A DNA stretch of 64,000 nucleotides from assembly GCA_965279195.1 (NCBI GenBank), contig CBDIHP010000042.1:1-64000 (forward strand), in the 5' to 3' direction. Origin of the DNA: CBDIHP01 sp965279195 (GTDB lineage: Bacteria > Planctomycetota > Planctomycetia > Isosphaerales > Isosphaeraceae). The notes beneath the pieces are model-generated. The model was given only the letters and a program-made list of their open reading frames with translations, ran no database searches and was not told where the DNA came from. Shown piece after piece: positions 34,903 through 43,858 of this stretch. Within the stretch, counting starts at the first letter, position 1; each line of letters opens with the position of its first letter. The position numbers were made by a program, and so were the translations under genes.

Positions 34903-35253
34903 CGGGGAATCTCCGGGACGTCGGCTTGGGCTCGTCGCGTCGGGTTGCCGGTTCGGGTCGGACGAGGCCGGGGGGGCCAGGCCGTTCGAGAGTCGGGAAA
35001 GGGTTCCGTCGCATCCGCACCCGGTTCCCATCAAAACGCGTGCCCGACCCGGATGGGGACCCGGAATCGGATCGATAGCGAGCGGGATTCGGGCGATTTC
35101 GAGTGCGTGAGGGCACTCGTGTGGGGCGACGGAGAGGAGATGCGACGCGTCCGGCGCGGCTTCGCCACGAACGGATTCGTCTCGATCTAAGTATCGGCCC
35201 TGACGGGCCCTTGTCAACAAGGAGTCCGCCCGGTCGGGGCACTCCTGGGATCC
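34903..35253. other. Divergent intergenic region, kinase / dehydrogenase
   Basis: This non-coding stretch continues into the promoter at 35254 and the dehydrogenase leader. The kinase side shows no clear promoter; no repeat is recognisable. Confidence 0.3.
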
Positions 35254-35282
35254 TTGTGCCTGCCTCCGGCGGGGGGTATATT
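35254..35282 (+). promoter_or_regulatory. Sigma70-like promoter for the dehydrogenase gene
   Basis: TTGTGC (35254-35259), a 17-base spacer, TATATT (35277-35282); the leader would be about 125 bases. Confidence 0.5.
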
Positions 35283-35415
35283 GGATCACGATTGAGTCGG
35301 TTACGGCTCGGGGGCCCGTCGGTGACGGATGGGCCGGCCGGACGACTCCAGGCAACCGGCCGGGTCGGCACGTTCCGACCCCCCGTCGGCGGTTCGTTGC
35401 GGTGCGGAGGCGGCC

Positions 35416-36534
35416 TTGGCGACGATTGGTGTGATTGCCGGTGATGGTGTGGGCCCCGAGGTGGTGCGCGAGGGGCTCGCGGTCTGGGACGACGTCGCCA
35501 CCCTCGATGGTCCACGCCCGGAGCTCGTGAACTTCGACATCGGCGGCGAGCGGTTCCTCAAGACCGGCGAGGTCCTGCCCGACTCCGTGCTCGAAGACCT
35601 CCGTAAGTGCGACGCCATCTACCTCGGCGCGGTCGGGCACCCCGGCGTGGCCCCCGGCATCCTCGAGAAGGGCATCCTGCTCCGGCTCCGGTTCGCCTTC
35701 CACCAGTACATCAACCTCCGCCCCGTGAAGCTCTTCCCCGGGGTCGAGACCCCGATCAAGGGCAAGGGCCCGGACGACATCGACATGGTCGTCGTCCGCG
35801 AGAACAACGAGGACCTCTACGTCGGCGCCGGCGGGTTCACCTACAAGGGGACCCCGGAGGAGGTCGCGATCCAGACCTCCATCAACACCCGCGCCGGCGT
35901 CGAGCGCTGCATCCGCTACGCGTTCGACCTCGCCCGGGCCCGCGGCAAGGCCCGCGTCTTCCGGGGGTTCGCCCAGGCGGACAAGGACGCCGGCAAGGTC
36001 GGCCTGGTGACGATGGTCGCCAAGACGAACGTCCTGACGTTCGCCCACGACCTCTGGAACCGGGCCTTCAATGAAGTCGCGGCCGACTACCCGGACATCA
36101 AGACCGACTACAACCATGTCGACGCCTGCTGCATGCGGATGGTCGTCGCGCCCGAGCGTTACGACGTGATCGTGACGACCAACATGTTCGGCGACATCAT
36201 CACCGACCTGGGCGCGGTGCTCCAGGGCGGCATGGGACTCGCGGCATCGGGGAACCTGAACCCGAAGCGGACCGCCCCGAGCATGTTCGAGCCGGTCCAC
36301 GGCTCCGCCCCCGACATCGCCGGCAAGGGGATCGCCAACCCGGTCGCCGCGGTGCTGTCGCTCGGGATGCTCCTCGATCACCTGGACGCCCCCCGCGGGG
36401 CCGACGCGGTGCGCAAGGCGGTGGCGAAGGTCCTCGCCGCCGGCACGCCCCGCACCCCCGACCTGGGGGGCAAGGCGACCACCGCCGAGGTCGGTCGCGC
36501 CATCCGAGACGCCCTGGAGGCCCAATCCCTCTGA
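35416..36534 (+). CDS. Isopropylmalate/isocitrate dehydrogenase family enzyme (3-isopropylmalate dehydrogenase-like)
   Basis: 372 residues from TTG 35416 (GGAGG five bases upstream). It belongs to the decarboxylating beta-hydroxyacid dehydrogenases: 'ATIGVIAGDGVGPEVV', 'LRLRFAFHQYINLRPVKLFPG', 'VRENNEDLYVGAGG' with the substrate-loop region, the conserved Lys in 'MVAKTNVL', the Mg-binding Asp in 'TTNMFGDIITDLGAVL' and 'FEPVHGSAPDIAGKGIANP'. Length fits LeuB and tartrate-dehydrogenase types rather than the larger NADP-isocitrate enzymes. No leu genes adjoin it, so leucine biosynthesis is likely but not proven; homoisocitrate- or tartrate-type activity is an alternative. Confidence 0.85.
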   Translation: MATIGVIAGDGVGPEVVREGLAVWDDVATLDGPRPELVNFDIGGERFLKTGEVLPDSVLEDLRKCDAIYLGAVGHPGVAPGILEKGILLRLRFAFHQYINLRPVKLFPGVETPIKGKGPDDIDMVVVRENNEDLYVGAGGFTYKGTPEEVAIQTSINTRAGVERCIRYAFDLARARGKARVFRGFAQADKDAGKVGLVTMVAKTNVLTFAHDLWNRAFNEVAADYPDIKTDYNHVDACCMRMVVAPERYDVIVTTNMFGDIITDLGAVLQGGMGLAASGNLNPKRTAPSMFEPVHGSAPDIAGKGIANPVAAVLSLGMLLDHLDAPRGADAVRKAVAKVLAAGTPRTPDLGGKATTAEVGRAIRDALEAQSL

Positions 36535-36863
36535 GCCGACCCGACGGACTCGCGCTCTCCCGATAGTTCGATCCGAGCGTCCCGGCGCCGCCACCCGACC
36601 CCGAGTCGGTCGCGGCCCCGGGCTCCGACGGTGGCTCGACACGACACGATCCGACGACCGATCCGCTCGACCGCTCGCACGCCGGGCTCGACCGATCGCC
36701 GCGAACCTGTCCCTGTCCCGGGCCGCCACCGCCTCGATTGGCCCCGCGCCGCGCCTCGATGTACGGAAGTTGGAACCCCCCTCCCGTCCATCCGTCCGCG
36801 TCCGGTCCGAATCGCTCGATCCAACCTTTGGAACCGCGATGCCACTTCGGGAGAGCTCAGCAG
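36535..36863. other. 329-base intergenic region
   Basis: G/C-rich, with scattered short CGATCCGA/TCGACCG-type words but no clear promoter, terminator, repeat unit or gene. The ribosome-binding site for the HNH gene (GGGAG) is at its end. Confidence 0.3.
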
Positions 36864-37496
36864 ATGAGTCTAGGCGCCTCCTCACCTCTCGACAGCAGCG
36901 TCCTCGTCCTCAACCGGCTGTTCATGGCCGTGCACGTCATCTCCGTCCGTCGCGCGTTCGGGCTGCTCGTGAAGGATCTGGCCGAGGTCGTTCAGCTCGA
37001 CGACGGCCAGTACACCTCCTACGACTTCCATAGCTGGCGGGAAGTCTCCGAGGCCCGCGCGCTGTTCAAGGGGCCCGACGACGACTACATCCGCACCGTC
37101 CACTTCGAGATCCAGGTGCCCCGGATCATCCGGCTGATGACTTACGACCGGCTCCCCCGGCAGAAGGTCAAGTTCAACCGGCGGAACATCTTCGCCCGCG
37201 ACGGCAACCGCTGCCAGTACTGCGGGAAGCGGTTCGCGACCAGCGAGCTGAGCCTCGACCACGTCATGCCGCGCAGCCGTGGCGGGCTGACGACGTGGGA
37301 GAACATCGTGTGCGCCTGCGTCAAATGCAACGTCAGGAAAGGCGGCCGGACCCCCTGGGAGGCCGGCATGAAGCTGACCCGCGAGCCGGTGAAGCCCAAG
37401 ACCAGCCCCAGCCTCGGGATCAAGCTGACGAACCGCAAGTATCGGAGCTGGAAGACCTTCCTCGACGCCGCCTACTGGTCGGTCGAGCTGGAGTAA
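36864..37496 (+). CDS. HNH endonuclease domain protein
   Basis: 210 residues from ATG 36864. The HNH module lies at ~108-165: CQYCGKRF, then LSLDHVMPRSRGG and 'NIVCACVKCNVRKGG', giving two CxxC zinc pairs and the catalytic D-H...N. The N-terminal ~100 residues ('VLVLNRLFMAVHVISVRRAFGLLVKD') are the domain found in the widespread stand-alone bacterial HNH proteins of this size, which are chromosomal and not part of an intron or a restriction system. The biological role of that family is not established; DNA repair has been suggested. A hairpin follows. Confidence 0.88.
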   Translation: MSLGASSPLDSSVLVLNRLFMAVHVISVRRAFGLLVKDLAEVVQLDDGQYTSYDFHSWREVSEARALFKGPDDDYIRTVHFEIQVPRIIRLMTYDRLPRQKVKFNRRNIFARDGNRCQYCGKRFATSELSLDHVMPRSRGGLTTWENIVCACVKCNVRKGGRTPWEAGMKLTREPVKPKTSPSLGIKLTNRKYRSWKTFLDAAYWSVELE

Positions 37497-37548
37497 GCGT
37501 TCGGAACCGGTCCGCGTTGCGATCCGCGCGCCAGTCGCACTTGACAAA

Positions 37549-37582
37549 GGGCCGACTTCCGTAAGAAAACGGGGGTCGGCCC
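37549..37582 (+). terminator. Terminator after the HNH gene
   Basis: GGGCCGAC (37549-37556) pairs with GTCGGCCC (37575-37582), with an inner CCGT/ACGG. A TTGACA just before it has no matching -10 and is not called a promoter. Confidence 0.5.
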
Positions 37583-37708
37583 TGCGACGTTTGTCACGAA
37601 ATTCATCGCAGATTGATAGCATTTACTTAGCAGCGGTCGTAGCCTATCAATTAGAGTATTGTGGCGACCGACGATCGATCGCGTTCCTCCCGACTCGAGG
37701 AAGGTGTC

Positions 37709-38617
37709 ATGCGCATCATCCGTTCTTCGCGGCCCGACCGGTCCGGCTTCACTCTCATCGAACTCCTGGTCGTCATCGCCATCATCGGTGTGCTCGTCGC
37801 GCTGATCATGCCGGCCGTCCAGCAGGCTCGCGAGGCGTCGATGCGGACGCAGTGCATCAACAACCTGAAGCAGCTCGGCCTGGCGGCCCAGCTCTATCAC
37901 GACGCCTATAACAGCTTCCCGTCCGGCTGGTATTGCGACGAGACCGACACCACCAATTGCGTCAACACCGCCGCCCAGCCCTGGATGTGGAACGGCCTCA
38001 CCGGCCTGCTGCTCAAGCTCGAACAGGAGAACCTGTACAACGAGCTGAACTTCAACCTTCGCACCAATGACATCGCGAATGTGACCGGCGTGCGCCGGAC
38101 GCTCAACATGCTCGTCTGCCCGTCGAACCGCCGCGCGGCCACTGTGAATACCACCACCGGCACGGGCACGACCAAGGCCACGGTCCGCTACGGCCCGTCG
38201 GACTACCGCGGCAACATGGCCGCCGGCTACGTCCCCGGCTGTGCGAACGCGGCCACGGACCCGACCTGCGGCATCTACGACAACGGCCTGACCTACATGA
38301 ACTCCTCGGTCGGCATGGCCGAGATCTCCGACGGCACCTCGAACACCTGCCTGATCGGCGAGACCCTCACCGGTACCTGGTCCGAGGCCAATTCCTGCTG
38401 CGTCCGCACCACGGTCGACCGCCAGCTCAACAAGCCCATCCGCGTGAACGGTGTGAACTACTACACCTACTGGATGAGCAAGCACCCCGGCATCGTCAAC
38501 TTCCTCAAGTGCGACGGCAGCGTGTCGAGCGTCACCAACCAGATCGACAAAAACGTCCTGGTCAAGATGATGACCCGCAACGGCGGCGAGGCCCTCTCGG
38601 CCGACGAGATCAAGTAA
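37709..38617 (+). CDS. DUF1559 family prepilin-like protein
   Basis: 302 residues from ATG 37709 with AGGAAGG upstream. It has a type IV pilin/pseudopilin N-terminus: a short basic leader, then SGFTLIELLVVIAIIGVLVA, cleaved by prepilin peptidase before the Phe, with E at position +5 of the mature form. The rest is the planctomycete DUF1559 domain, ending in 'SKHPGIVNFLKCDGSVSSVT', the H-x9-DG-type motif (here KHPGIVNFLKCDG). Planctomycetes carry dozens of these; the single copy here has its own strong terminator. Probably surface-exposed and carbohydrate- or protein-binding. Confidence 0.93.
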   Translation: MRIIRSSRPDRSGFTLIELLVVIAIIGVLVALIMPAVQQAREASMRTQCINNLKQLGLAAQLYHDAYNSFPSGWYCDETDTTNCVNTAAQPWMWNGLTGLLLKLEQENLYNELNFNLRTNDIANVTGVRRTLNMLVCPSNRRAATVNTTTGTGTTKATVRYGPSDYRGNMAAGYVPGCANAATDPTCGIYDNGLTYMNSSVGMAEISDGTSNTCLIGETLTGTWSEANSCCVRTTVDRQLNKPIRVNGVNYYTYWMSKHPGIVNFLKCDGSVSSVTNQIDKNVLVKMMTRNGGEALSADEIK

Positions 38618-38648
38618 CGCACGGGAAGCCCACCGCCGGCACAAACAT

Positions 38649-38699
38649 CGCCGCCCGGGGACGAGCCTCGCTCGTCCCCGGGCGGCGTCGTTTTAAATT
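38649..38699 (+). terminator. Strong terminator of the DUF1559 gene
   Basis: A perfect 18-bp stem (38649-38666 with 38670-38687, arms beginning CGCCGCCCGGGG) and a 3-base loop, followed by TCGTTTTAAATT. Confidence 0.85.
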
Positions 38700-38720
38700 C
38701 ACCCCATCGGGACCGGCGCA

Positions 38721-38749
38721 ACAAAAAACCCCGGCCGGTGCCGGGGTTT
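38721..38749 (-). terminator. Terminator of the ferredoxin gene
   Basis: AAACCCCGGC (38726-38735), loop CGGT, GCCGGGGTTT (38740-38749). On the minus strand it runs into TTTTTTGTTG. Confidence 0.85.
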
Positions 38750-38774
38750 CAGGATCAAGCCGGGGAGCCTCGGC

Positions 38775-39074
38775 TCACTTCTCGGCCTTGGTGCAGGACT
38801 CGCCTTCGAGGGCGGCCTTCTTCTCGGTGATGACCGGGCACTTCGGGGATTCTTCGGCGTTGAGCTGCGTGAACTCCTTCCAGTCGTCCGGAAGGTTGTC
38901 CTCGTGGAAGATCGCCTCGACCGGGCACTCGGGGACGCACGCCTCGCAGTCGATGCACTCCTCCGGGTGGATGAAGAGCATCTGGGCGCCTTCGTAGAAG
39001 CAGTCGACGGGGCAGACCACCACGCAGTCCGTGTACTTGCAGTCGAAGCACGGCTCGGCGACAACGTGAGCCAT
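38775..39074 (-). CDS. fdxA: 7Fe ferredoxin, FdxA type
   Basis: 99 residues; ATG with AAGGAG six bases upstream. The N-terminus MAHVVAEPCFDCKYTDCVVV continues CPVDCFYEG, the classic FdxA pattern whose cysteines bind a [3Fe-4S] cluster, followed by CIDCEACVPECP for a [4Fe-4S] cluster. The middle 'LPDDWKEFTQLNAEESPKCP' is also conserved in FdxA. It is a cytoplasmic low-potential electron carrier; partners are unknown. Unlike many family members it is a little shorter at the C-terminus. Monocistronic with a strong terminator. Confidence 0.93.
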   Translation of the reverse strand: MAHVVAEPCFDCKYTDCVVVCPVDCFYEGAQMLFIHPEECIDCEACVPECPVEAIFHEDNLPDDWKEFTQLNAEESPKCPVITEKKAALEGESCTKAEK

Positions 39075-39240
39075 TCAGAGCTCCTTTTCGAGGACGGATC
39101 TCTCAACGCCGATGGATACGGCGGGACGGGAAGGACAAGCGGCGGGGCGGTTGCCCTCGGGACGCGGATATCTTAGACCCCGCCGTCGACGCGGTCAAGG
39201 TATCCGAACCTGCTCGCCCCGCTTGCGCTTGGGGCGAGAA

Positions 39241-39846
39241 TCAACCCTTCGGCTTCCGCTTGGCGCTCTTCACAGTAATCGGCTTCATTGGCACGTCGCG
39301 GTGAGCATCGTTGTACGTATCCTGCTTCACCCCGGTCTCGGCCTTGGCGATCGCGTCGACCACGTCCATCCCCGCGGTGACCTTGCCGAACACGCAGTAT
39401 CCGCCGCCGTAGTTGTCCAGGTTGTTGTTGTCGACCAGGTTGATGAAGAACTGCGACGTCGCGCTGTTCGGGTTGTTGGTCCGGGCCATCGCGAGCGTCC
39501 CGCGGAGGTTGCTCAGGCCGTTGCCCGACTCGTTGACGACCGGCGGGAAGGCCCCTTCGAGCTTGGGCTTGAGGGTGCCGTTGGCCTCGGTCATACCGCC
39601 GGTCTGAATCATGAAGCCGGGGATGACCCGGTGGAAGACGACCCCCTCGTAGAACCCCTTGTCGATGTACTTCAGGAAGTTCTCGACCGTCTTGGGCGCC
39701 TTGGCGGGGTCGAGCTCGACGGTGATCGTGCCCGCGCTCGTCTCGATGACGACCACTGGCTTGTCGTCGGCCGGGGCCTGGGCGTTCGCGGAGTTCAGGC
39801 CGGCGAGTGTGAAGAGGGCGGCCAGGGCCAGTCCGTTGCGGATCAT
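39241..39846 (-). CDS. Peptidyl-prolyl cis-trans isomerase, cyclophilin type, exported
   Basis: 201 residues from ATG 39846 (GAGAGGA upstream). A signal peptide spans 1-~22 (NGLALAALFTLAGLNSANAQ). The cyclophilin domain has 'VENFLKYIDKGFYEGVVFHRVIPGFMIQTG' with the catalytic Arg in FHRV, 'RGTLAMAR', 'NSATSQFFINL' and 'YCVFGKVTAGMDVVDAI'. It catalyses proline isomerisation during folding of exported proteins. Arrangement and length match PpiA-like bacterial enzymes. Divergent from the cellulase downstream of its promoter side. Confidence 0.93.
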   Translation of the reverse strand: MIRNGLALAALFTLAGLNSANAQAPADDKPVVVIETSAGTITVELDPAKAPKTVENFLKYIDKGFYEGVVFHRVIPGFMIQTGGMTEANGTLKPKLEGAFPPVVNESGNGLSNLRGTLAMARTNNPNSATSQFFINLVDNNNLDNYGGGYCVFGKVTAGMDVVDAIAKAETGVKQDTYNDAHRDVPMKPITVKSAKRKPKG

Positions 39847-40071
39847 CGCGTGTCCTCTCGGCAAAGTCGGCGGGGAGTTGCTTCCATCTTGGCGTTCGGT
39901 ACGCAGGCCGGACCGGGTCCCCCGCGACCCCGGCCGGCCGGACGGCTCGAATCTATCAGATGCCCGAAGCCCATGTCGAGCGACCGACGACCCGGCCCGC
40001 CCCTTGCCCGGATGCGTCGAGCGCCCCAAGATCGAAGGGCCTCGACTCACACCAGGGAGCCTGAAAACGCC

Positions 40072-41091
40072 ATGATGCGACGCGACTTCCTCAAGGCCGC
40101 CTCCGCCGGGATCCTGGGCGCGGGCCTGTGCGGGGCCGGCCCCGCCTCCGCCGCCGGCTCGATCTTCGACGCCAACAAGCGACTCGGCCGGGGCATCAAC
40201 CTCGGCAACGCCCTCGACGCCCCCAGCGAAGGCGCCTGGGGCGTGACCCTCCAGCCCGAGTACTTCGCCGCCATCAAGTCGGCCGGGTTCGAGTCCGTCC
40301 GGCTCCCGACCAAATGGTCGGCCCACGCCGGCAGATCGGCCCCTTACAAGATCGACAAGGCCTTCGCCGAACGCGTCGACTGGGCCGTCGAGCAGGCGAC
40401 CTCCCGCGGCCTGAACATCGTCGTCAACGTCCACCATTACGACGAGATCCACGACGACCCGGCCGCCCACCTGCCGCGGCTGATCGGGCTCTGGTCGCAG
40501 ATCGCCGACCGATCCAAGGATCGGCCAACGTCGGTCTCTTTCGAATTGCTCAACGAGCCCCACGGCAAGCTCAAGGACGCCGAGTGGAACGCGATGCTCC
40601 CGCGCCTGCTGGAGGTCGTCCGCAAGACCAACCCCGATCGCCCCGTCATCATCGGCCCCGCGAACTGGAACGGCGTCCACGGGATCGACAGGCTGGTCCT
40701 CCCCTCGGGCGACTCCAACCTGATCGCGACGGTCCATTCTTACGAGCCGTTCCACTTCACCCACCAGGGGGCCGAGTGGTCCGAGGGCTCGGACAAGTGG
40801 CTCGGCATGAAGTGGACCGGCAGCGAGGCCGAGGCCTCGGCCATCGCGAAGACCTTCAGGAAGGCCGCCGACTGGTCGAAGGCCCACAACGTACCGATCT
40901 ACCTCGGAGAGTTCGGGGCCTATCGCAAGGCCGACATGGACTCCCGCGTGCGGTGGACGAGATTCATCGCCCGCGAGGCCGAACGCCTCGGCTGGAGCTG
41001 GGCCTACTGGGAATTCTGCTCCGGCTTCGGCGCCTACGACCCCGCCGCCAAGGCCTGGCGCGAGCCCCTCAAGAAGGCGCTGGTCGAGTAG
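40072..41091 (+). CDS. Glycoside hydrolase family 5 protein (cellulase-like)
   Basis: 339 residues; tandem ATG codons at 40072 and 40075, with GGGAG twelve bases upstream. A twin-arginine-like signal (MMRRDFLKAASAGILGAGL) exports it. The (beta/alpha)8 domain has 'GRGINLGNALDAP', 'VRLPTKWSAH', 'VVNVHHYDEI' and FELLNEPHG with the acid/base E162, 'ATVHSYEPFHFTHQG' and IYLGEFGAYRKAD with the nucleophile E280. These are the standard GH5 catalytic residues, so it is probably active on cellulose or another beta-1,4-glucan/mannan. No carbohydrate-binding module is attached. It stands alone, without PUL-type neighbours. Confidence 0.92.
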   Translation: MMRRDFLKAASAGILGAGLCGAGPASAAGSIFDANKRLGRGINLGNALDAPSEGAWGVTLQPEYFAAIKSAGFESVRLPTKWSAHAGRSAPYKIDKAFAERVDWAVEQATSRGLNIVVNVHHYDEIHDDPAAHLPRLIGLWSQIADRSKDRPTSVSFELLNEPHGKLKDAEWNAMLPRLLEVVRKTNPDRPVIIGPANWNGVHGIDRLVLPSGDSNLIATVHSYEPFHFTHQGAEWSEGSDKWLGMKWTGSEAEASAIAKTFRKAADWSKAHNVPIYLGEFGAYRKADMDSRVRWTRFIAREAERLGWSWAYWEFCSGFGAYDPAAKAWREPLKKALVE

Positions 41092-41135
41092 GATAGGCAA
41101 CCCTTGGATTCGGGCTGGGCGGGCTTCGAAACAAA

Positions 41136-41167
41136 ACCGGGGAGCCCTGGATTCAGGGCTCCCCGGT
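41136..41167. terminator. Terminator of the TPR gene (possibly shared)
   Basis: ACCGGGGAGCCCTG (41136-41149), loop GATT, CAGGGCTCCCCGGT (41154-41167). The minus strand continues into TTTTGTTTCG. Confidence 0.75.
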
Positions 41168-41224
41168 GGGGTGTCGGCCTTCCGCGGCGGGGCCGACGTC
41201 GTACGCGTCGGGTTCGTCCGGCGA

Positions 41225-43858
41225 TCAGCGCTGGAGGGTCTTCATCAGGGTGTCCATCTCGGCCGCCATGGTGGCGGGGAGTCGGTCGCGGCCGGCCTTG
41301 GCCTTGTTGAGGTAGTCGGCCGCACGGGCGGACTGGGCCTTGTCATTGGTCAGGATCAGCCGGGCCATGTGGAAGTTCAGGACCGGGTGATCGCCCGCCT
41401 TGCGGAGGCCCTTGCGGTACGACTCCTCGGCGTCCTTGGGGCGACCCTCCGCCTCCTGGATCGCGCCGAGGGTGTCGAAGAACTCGCCGGGCAGGGTGCC
41501 GGGATCGACCTTGGCCAGCAGGGCCTGGGCGACCTCCAGGGCTTCACGGTTCTTCTGGAAGTGCTGGTGCAGGATCCACGCCTTGTTGTTGGCCGCCTCG
41601 ACGAGCCGGGGCTCCAGGAGGAGGGCCTTGTCGTACTCGGCCAGGGCCCGGTCGAGGTACTGCCTCGCAGCGGCCTTGTCGGTGCTCCCCTCGCCCAGCC
41701 CGAGCAGGATGTCGCCGAGGCCCAGGTGGGTGATCGGGTCATCGAGCCTGGACACGGCCTTCTCGGCGAACGGCAGGGCGAGTTCGAGCTGGTTGGCCTT
41801 GTGGAACCCGAGGGCGACCGCCTGGCTGCGGCGCCCGCTGGCGTCGGCATCCGCGATGCCGCGTGCGAACGACTGGGCGTCGGCGAGTTCGGCGGCCGTC
41901 GGGGCCTGGCCCTTGTCGCGGGGCTCGGTCATGACCTGGACCAGCAAGGCGATGGCGGCGGTGTCGTCCGGGCGGCGTCCGACGGCGGCCTTGAGGGTCG
42001 CGATCGCGGCGGCCCGCTGGCCCGAGGCGAGCTGGATCTCGGCGGCCAGGTAGTACGCGTCGATGAAGTCCGGGGCGAGCCGGACGGCCTCGGCGAGCTG
42101 CTTGATCGCCTGGTCGCGGGACTCGGCGATCTGGGTCGGGGTGCCGGTCCGGCTGGCCAGCGCCCGGGCGTTCACCAGGATCGCGCCGGGGCTGTTCCGC
42201 TCGGATTCGCTCAGGAGGCTCGTCTGCTGGAGGGCGTCATCCACCTTGCCGATCTGGAGGTTCAAGCGGGCGAGCTGGAGCCGGACCTCGGGCTGGCGCG
42301 GGTTCCGCTTGAGGGCCTCGGCGTAGGAGTCGGCGGCCTCCTTGGGGCGGTTCTGGCTGACGTAGATCTGGGCCCGGAGGATGGGCCCGACCGGCGAGGT
42401 CTTGGCCAGCTCCTCGTACTCCCCGCAGAGGGCCAGGGCCTTGGTGAAATCCTTCTTGCGGGCGGCCAGCTCGCAGTCGAGCTGGACGAAGGTGGCCTCC
42501 TTCGGGTAGGCCGTCCGCATCTCGCGGATGAGGGCGGCCGTGCGGTCGTTGAGCTTGGCCTCCGAGGCCGCGTCGCCCTTGCCCGCGACCTCGATCGCCT
42601 GGGCGGCAATCATACGGACCTCGGCCGCGCCGAAGCTGGCGGCCTCCTTGGGGTTCTCCTTGCGCAGCTTCGTCAGCAGCTTCTCGGCACTGGCGTAGTC
42701 GCGACGGTCGCGGTAGATCGTGGCGAGCATCCGGCTGAACGGGGTCGTGTTCAGGGTCGCGACCTTCCCCTCGACGAACGTGATCGCGGCCTTGGCGTCG
42801 GACTGGTTCAGGAGCGAATACTTGGCCTGGACCATCTCGACGGACTCGGGGCAGGCGGTCATCCCTTCGTCGAGGACCTTGCCTGCGCGGTCCTTGCCCT
42901 GGGCCGAGGTGTCCTCCGCCTCCAGGGCGGCGAGCATCAGGTAGTAGCCGGGGCGGGTCCTGTCGTCCTTCTTCGCGGGGACTTCCAGGGCCTTGCGGAT
43001 CGTCGCCTTGGCGTCGTCCGCCTTGCCCATCTTGGAGAGGATCTGGGCCTTGGTCACGACGGCGCCGGCGAAGGTCGGCTCGTCCTTGAGGGCGAGCTCG
43101 ACCTGCTCCAGAGCGGCGGGCTGTTCGTTGTGGAAACGGTAGTAGGTCGCGGCCCGGACCCGCTCGCGGGCGGTCGGCTTGACCTTGGGATCCTTGAGCA
43201 ACTCGTCGATCTCGGCCCGGGCGGCCGGCCATTCCTTCTTCGTGACGTGGGCGGTGACGAGCGCCCACTTGACCGCGCGGGTGATCCCGCCCGACTGGCC
43301 GGCCTTGAGCAGGCCCTCATATCGAGCGATGGCCGAGTCGACGTCGCCCTGGGTCATCTCCAGGTTCGCGAGTGCCGACTGGGCGGCGGTCATGAGGGGG
43401 ATGCCCTCCTCGATCTCCTTGCTGGTCCGCTCGGTGGAGAGTTCTTCGAAGACCCGGGCGGCGGCCCCGGGGTCGTCGCGGCCGTCGATCTGGGCCTTGT
43501 AGAACTGGACGACCTTGTTATTGGGGTCCTTCTTGAGGACCTCGGCGAAGTGGGCCGAGGCGGCGGTCGGGTCGTTCCTGGCCAGGGCGAGCTGGGCGTC
43601 GAGCATGTCGGCGGCCGCGGCTTCCTTCCACCGGGTACGGATCTGGGCGATCGTCGCGTTGGCGGCGTCGTAGTCCTTGTCCTGGATCTGCATCGTGCCG
43701 AGCTGGACCAGCGGCGTGGAGTTCTCGCTCTTCTCGGCGGCGGCGAGCAGCACGGCCTTGGCCTCGGCCGGCTTCTTCAGGTCGGTCGCCAGGATCTGGG
43801 CCCGCTGGATCGCGCTGGGGATCGACTCGGGGTTCACCTTGAGGAACTCCGCCAGCAC
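41225..43858 (-). CDS. TPR-repeat protein, C-terminal part (separated from its N-terminus by a frameshift)
   Basis: 877 residues of tandem tetratricopeptide-like helices ('PTAASAHFAEVLKKDPNN', 'VDSAIARYEGLLKAGQ', 'ADDAKATIRKALEVP', 'PKDAEESYRKGLRKAGDHPVLNFHMARL'). Family-like sequence actually continues upstream to about 43930 in this frame (KSGELASLDANLALRDKDPA), where it joins the frame of the next entry. The nominal GTG start at 43858 lacks any ribosome-binding site, so this is the tail of one ~1540-residue gene and not an independent start. TPR arrays mediate protein-protein contacts; the family resembles the PEP-CTERM/PelB-like long TPR proteins only in general layout. A terminator follows. 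Confidence 0.7.
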   Translation of the reverse strand: MLAEFLKVNPESIPSAIQRAQILATDLKKPAEAKAVLLAAAEKSENSTPLVQLGTMQIQDKDYDAANATIAQIRTRWKEAAAADMLDAQLALARNDPTAASAHFAEVLKKDPNNKVVQFYKAQIDGRDDPGAAARVFEELSTERTSKEIEEGIPLMTAAQSALANLEMTQGDVDSAIARYEGLLKAGQSGGITRAVKWALVTAHVTKKEWPAARAEIDELLKDPKVKPTARERVRAATYYRFHNEQPAALEQVELALKDEPTFAGAVVTKAQILSKMGKADDAKATIRKALEVPAKKDDRTRPGYYLMLAALEAEDTSAQGKDRAGKVLDEGMTACPESVEMVQAKYSLLNQSDAKAAITFVEGKVATLNTTPFSRMLATIYRDRRDYASAEKLLTKLRKENPKEAASFGAAEVRMIAAQAIEVAGKGDAASEAKLNDRTAALIREMRTAYPKEATFVQLDCELAARKKDFTKALALCGEYEELAKTSPVGPILRAQIYVSQNRPKEAADSYAEALKRNPRQPEVRLQLARLNLQIGKVDDALQQTSLLSESERNSPGAILVNARALASRTGTPTQIAESRDQAIKQLAEAVRLAPDFIDAYYLAAEIQLASGQRAAAIATLKAAVGRRPDDTAAIALLVQVMTEPRDKGQAPTAAELADAQSFARGIADADASGRRSQAVALGFHKANQLELALPFAEKAVSRLDDPITHLGLGDILLGLGEGSTDKAAARQYLDRALAEYDKALLLEPRLVEAANNKAWILHQHFQKNREALEVAQALLAKVDPGTLPGEFFDTLGAIQEAEGRPKDAEESYRKGLRKAGDHPVLNFHMARLILTNDKAQSARAADYLNKAKAGRDRLPATMAAEMDTLMKTLQR

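Noticed and set aside
34903..36885. 5' extension of the kinase frame on the minus strand
   Set aside because: The sequence upstream of the ATG at 34902 lacks protein-like character, opposes the dehydrogenase gene, and the ATG has a good ribosome-binding site.
36864..37496. HNH gene as part of a group I/II intron or a restriction system
   Set aside because: No intron structure, no methyltransferase partner; it matches the ordinary stand-alone chromosomal HNH family.
37541..37546. Perfect TTGACA as a promoter of the DUF1559 gene
   Set aside because: There is no acceptable -10 at 15-19 bases, and the following sequence is the terminator stem of the HNH gene.
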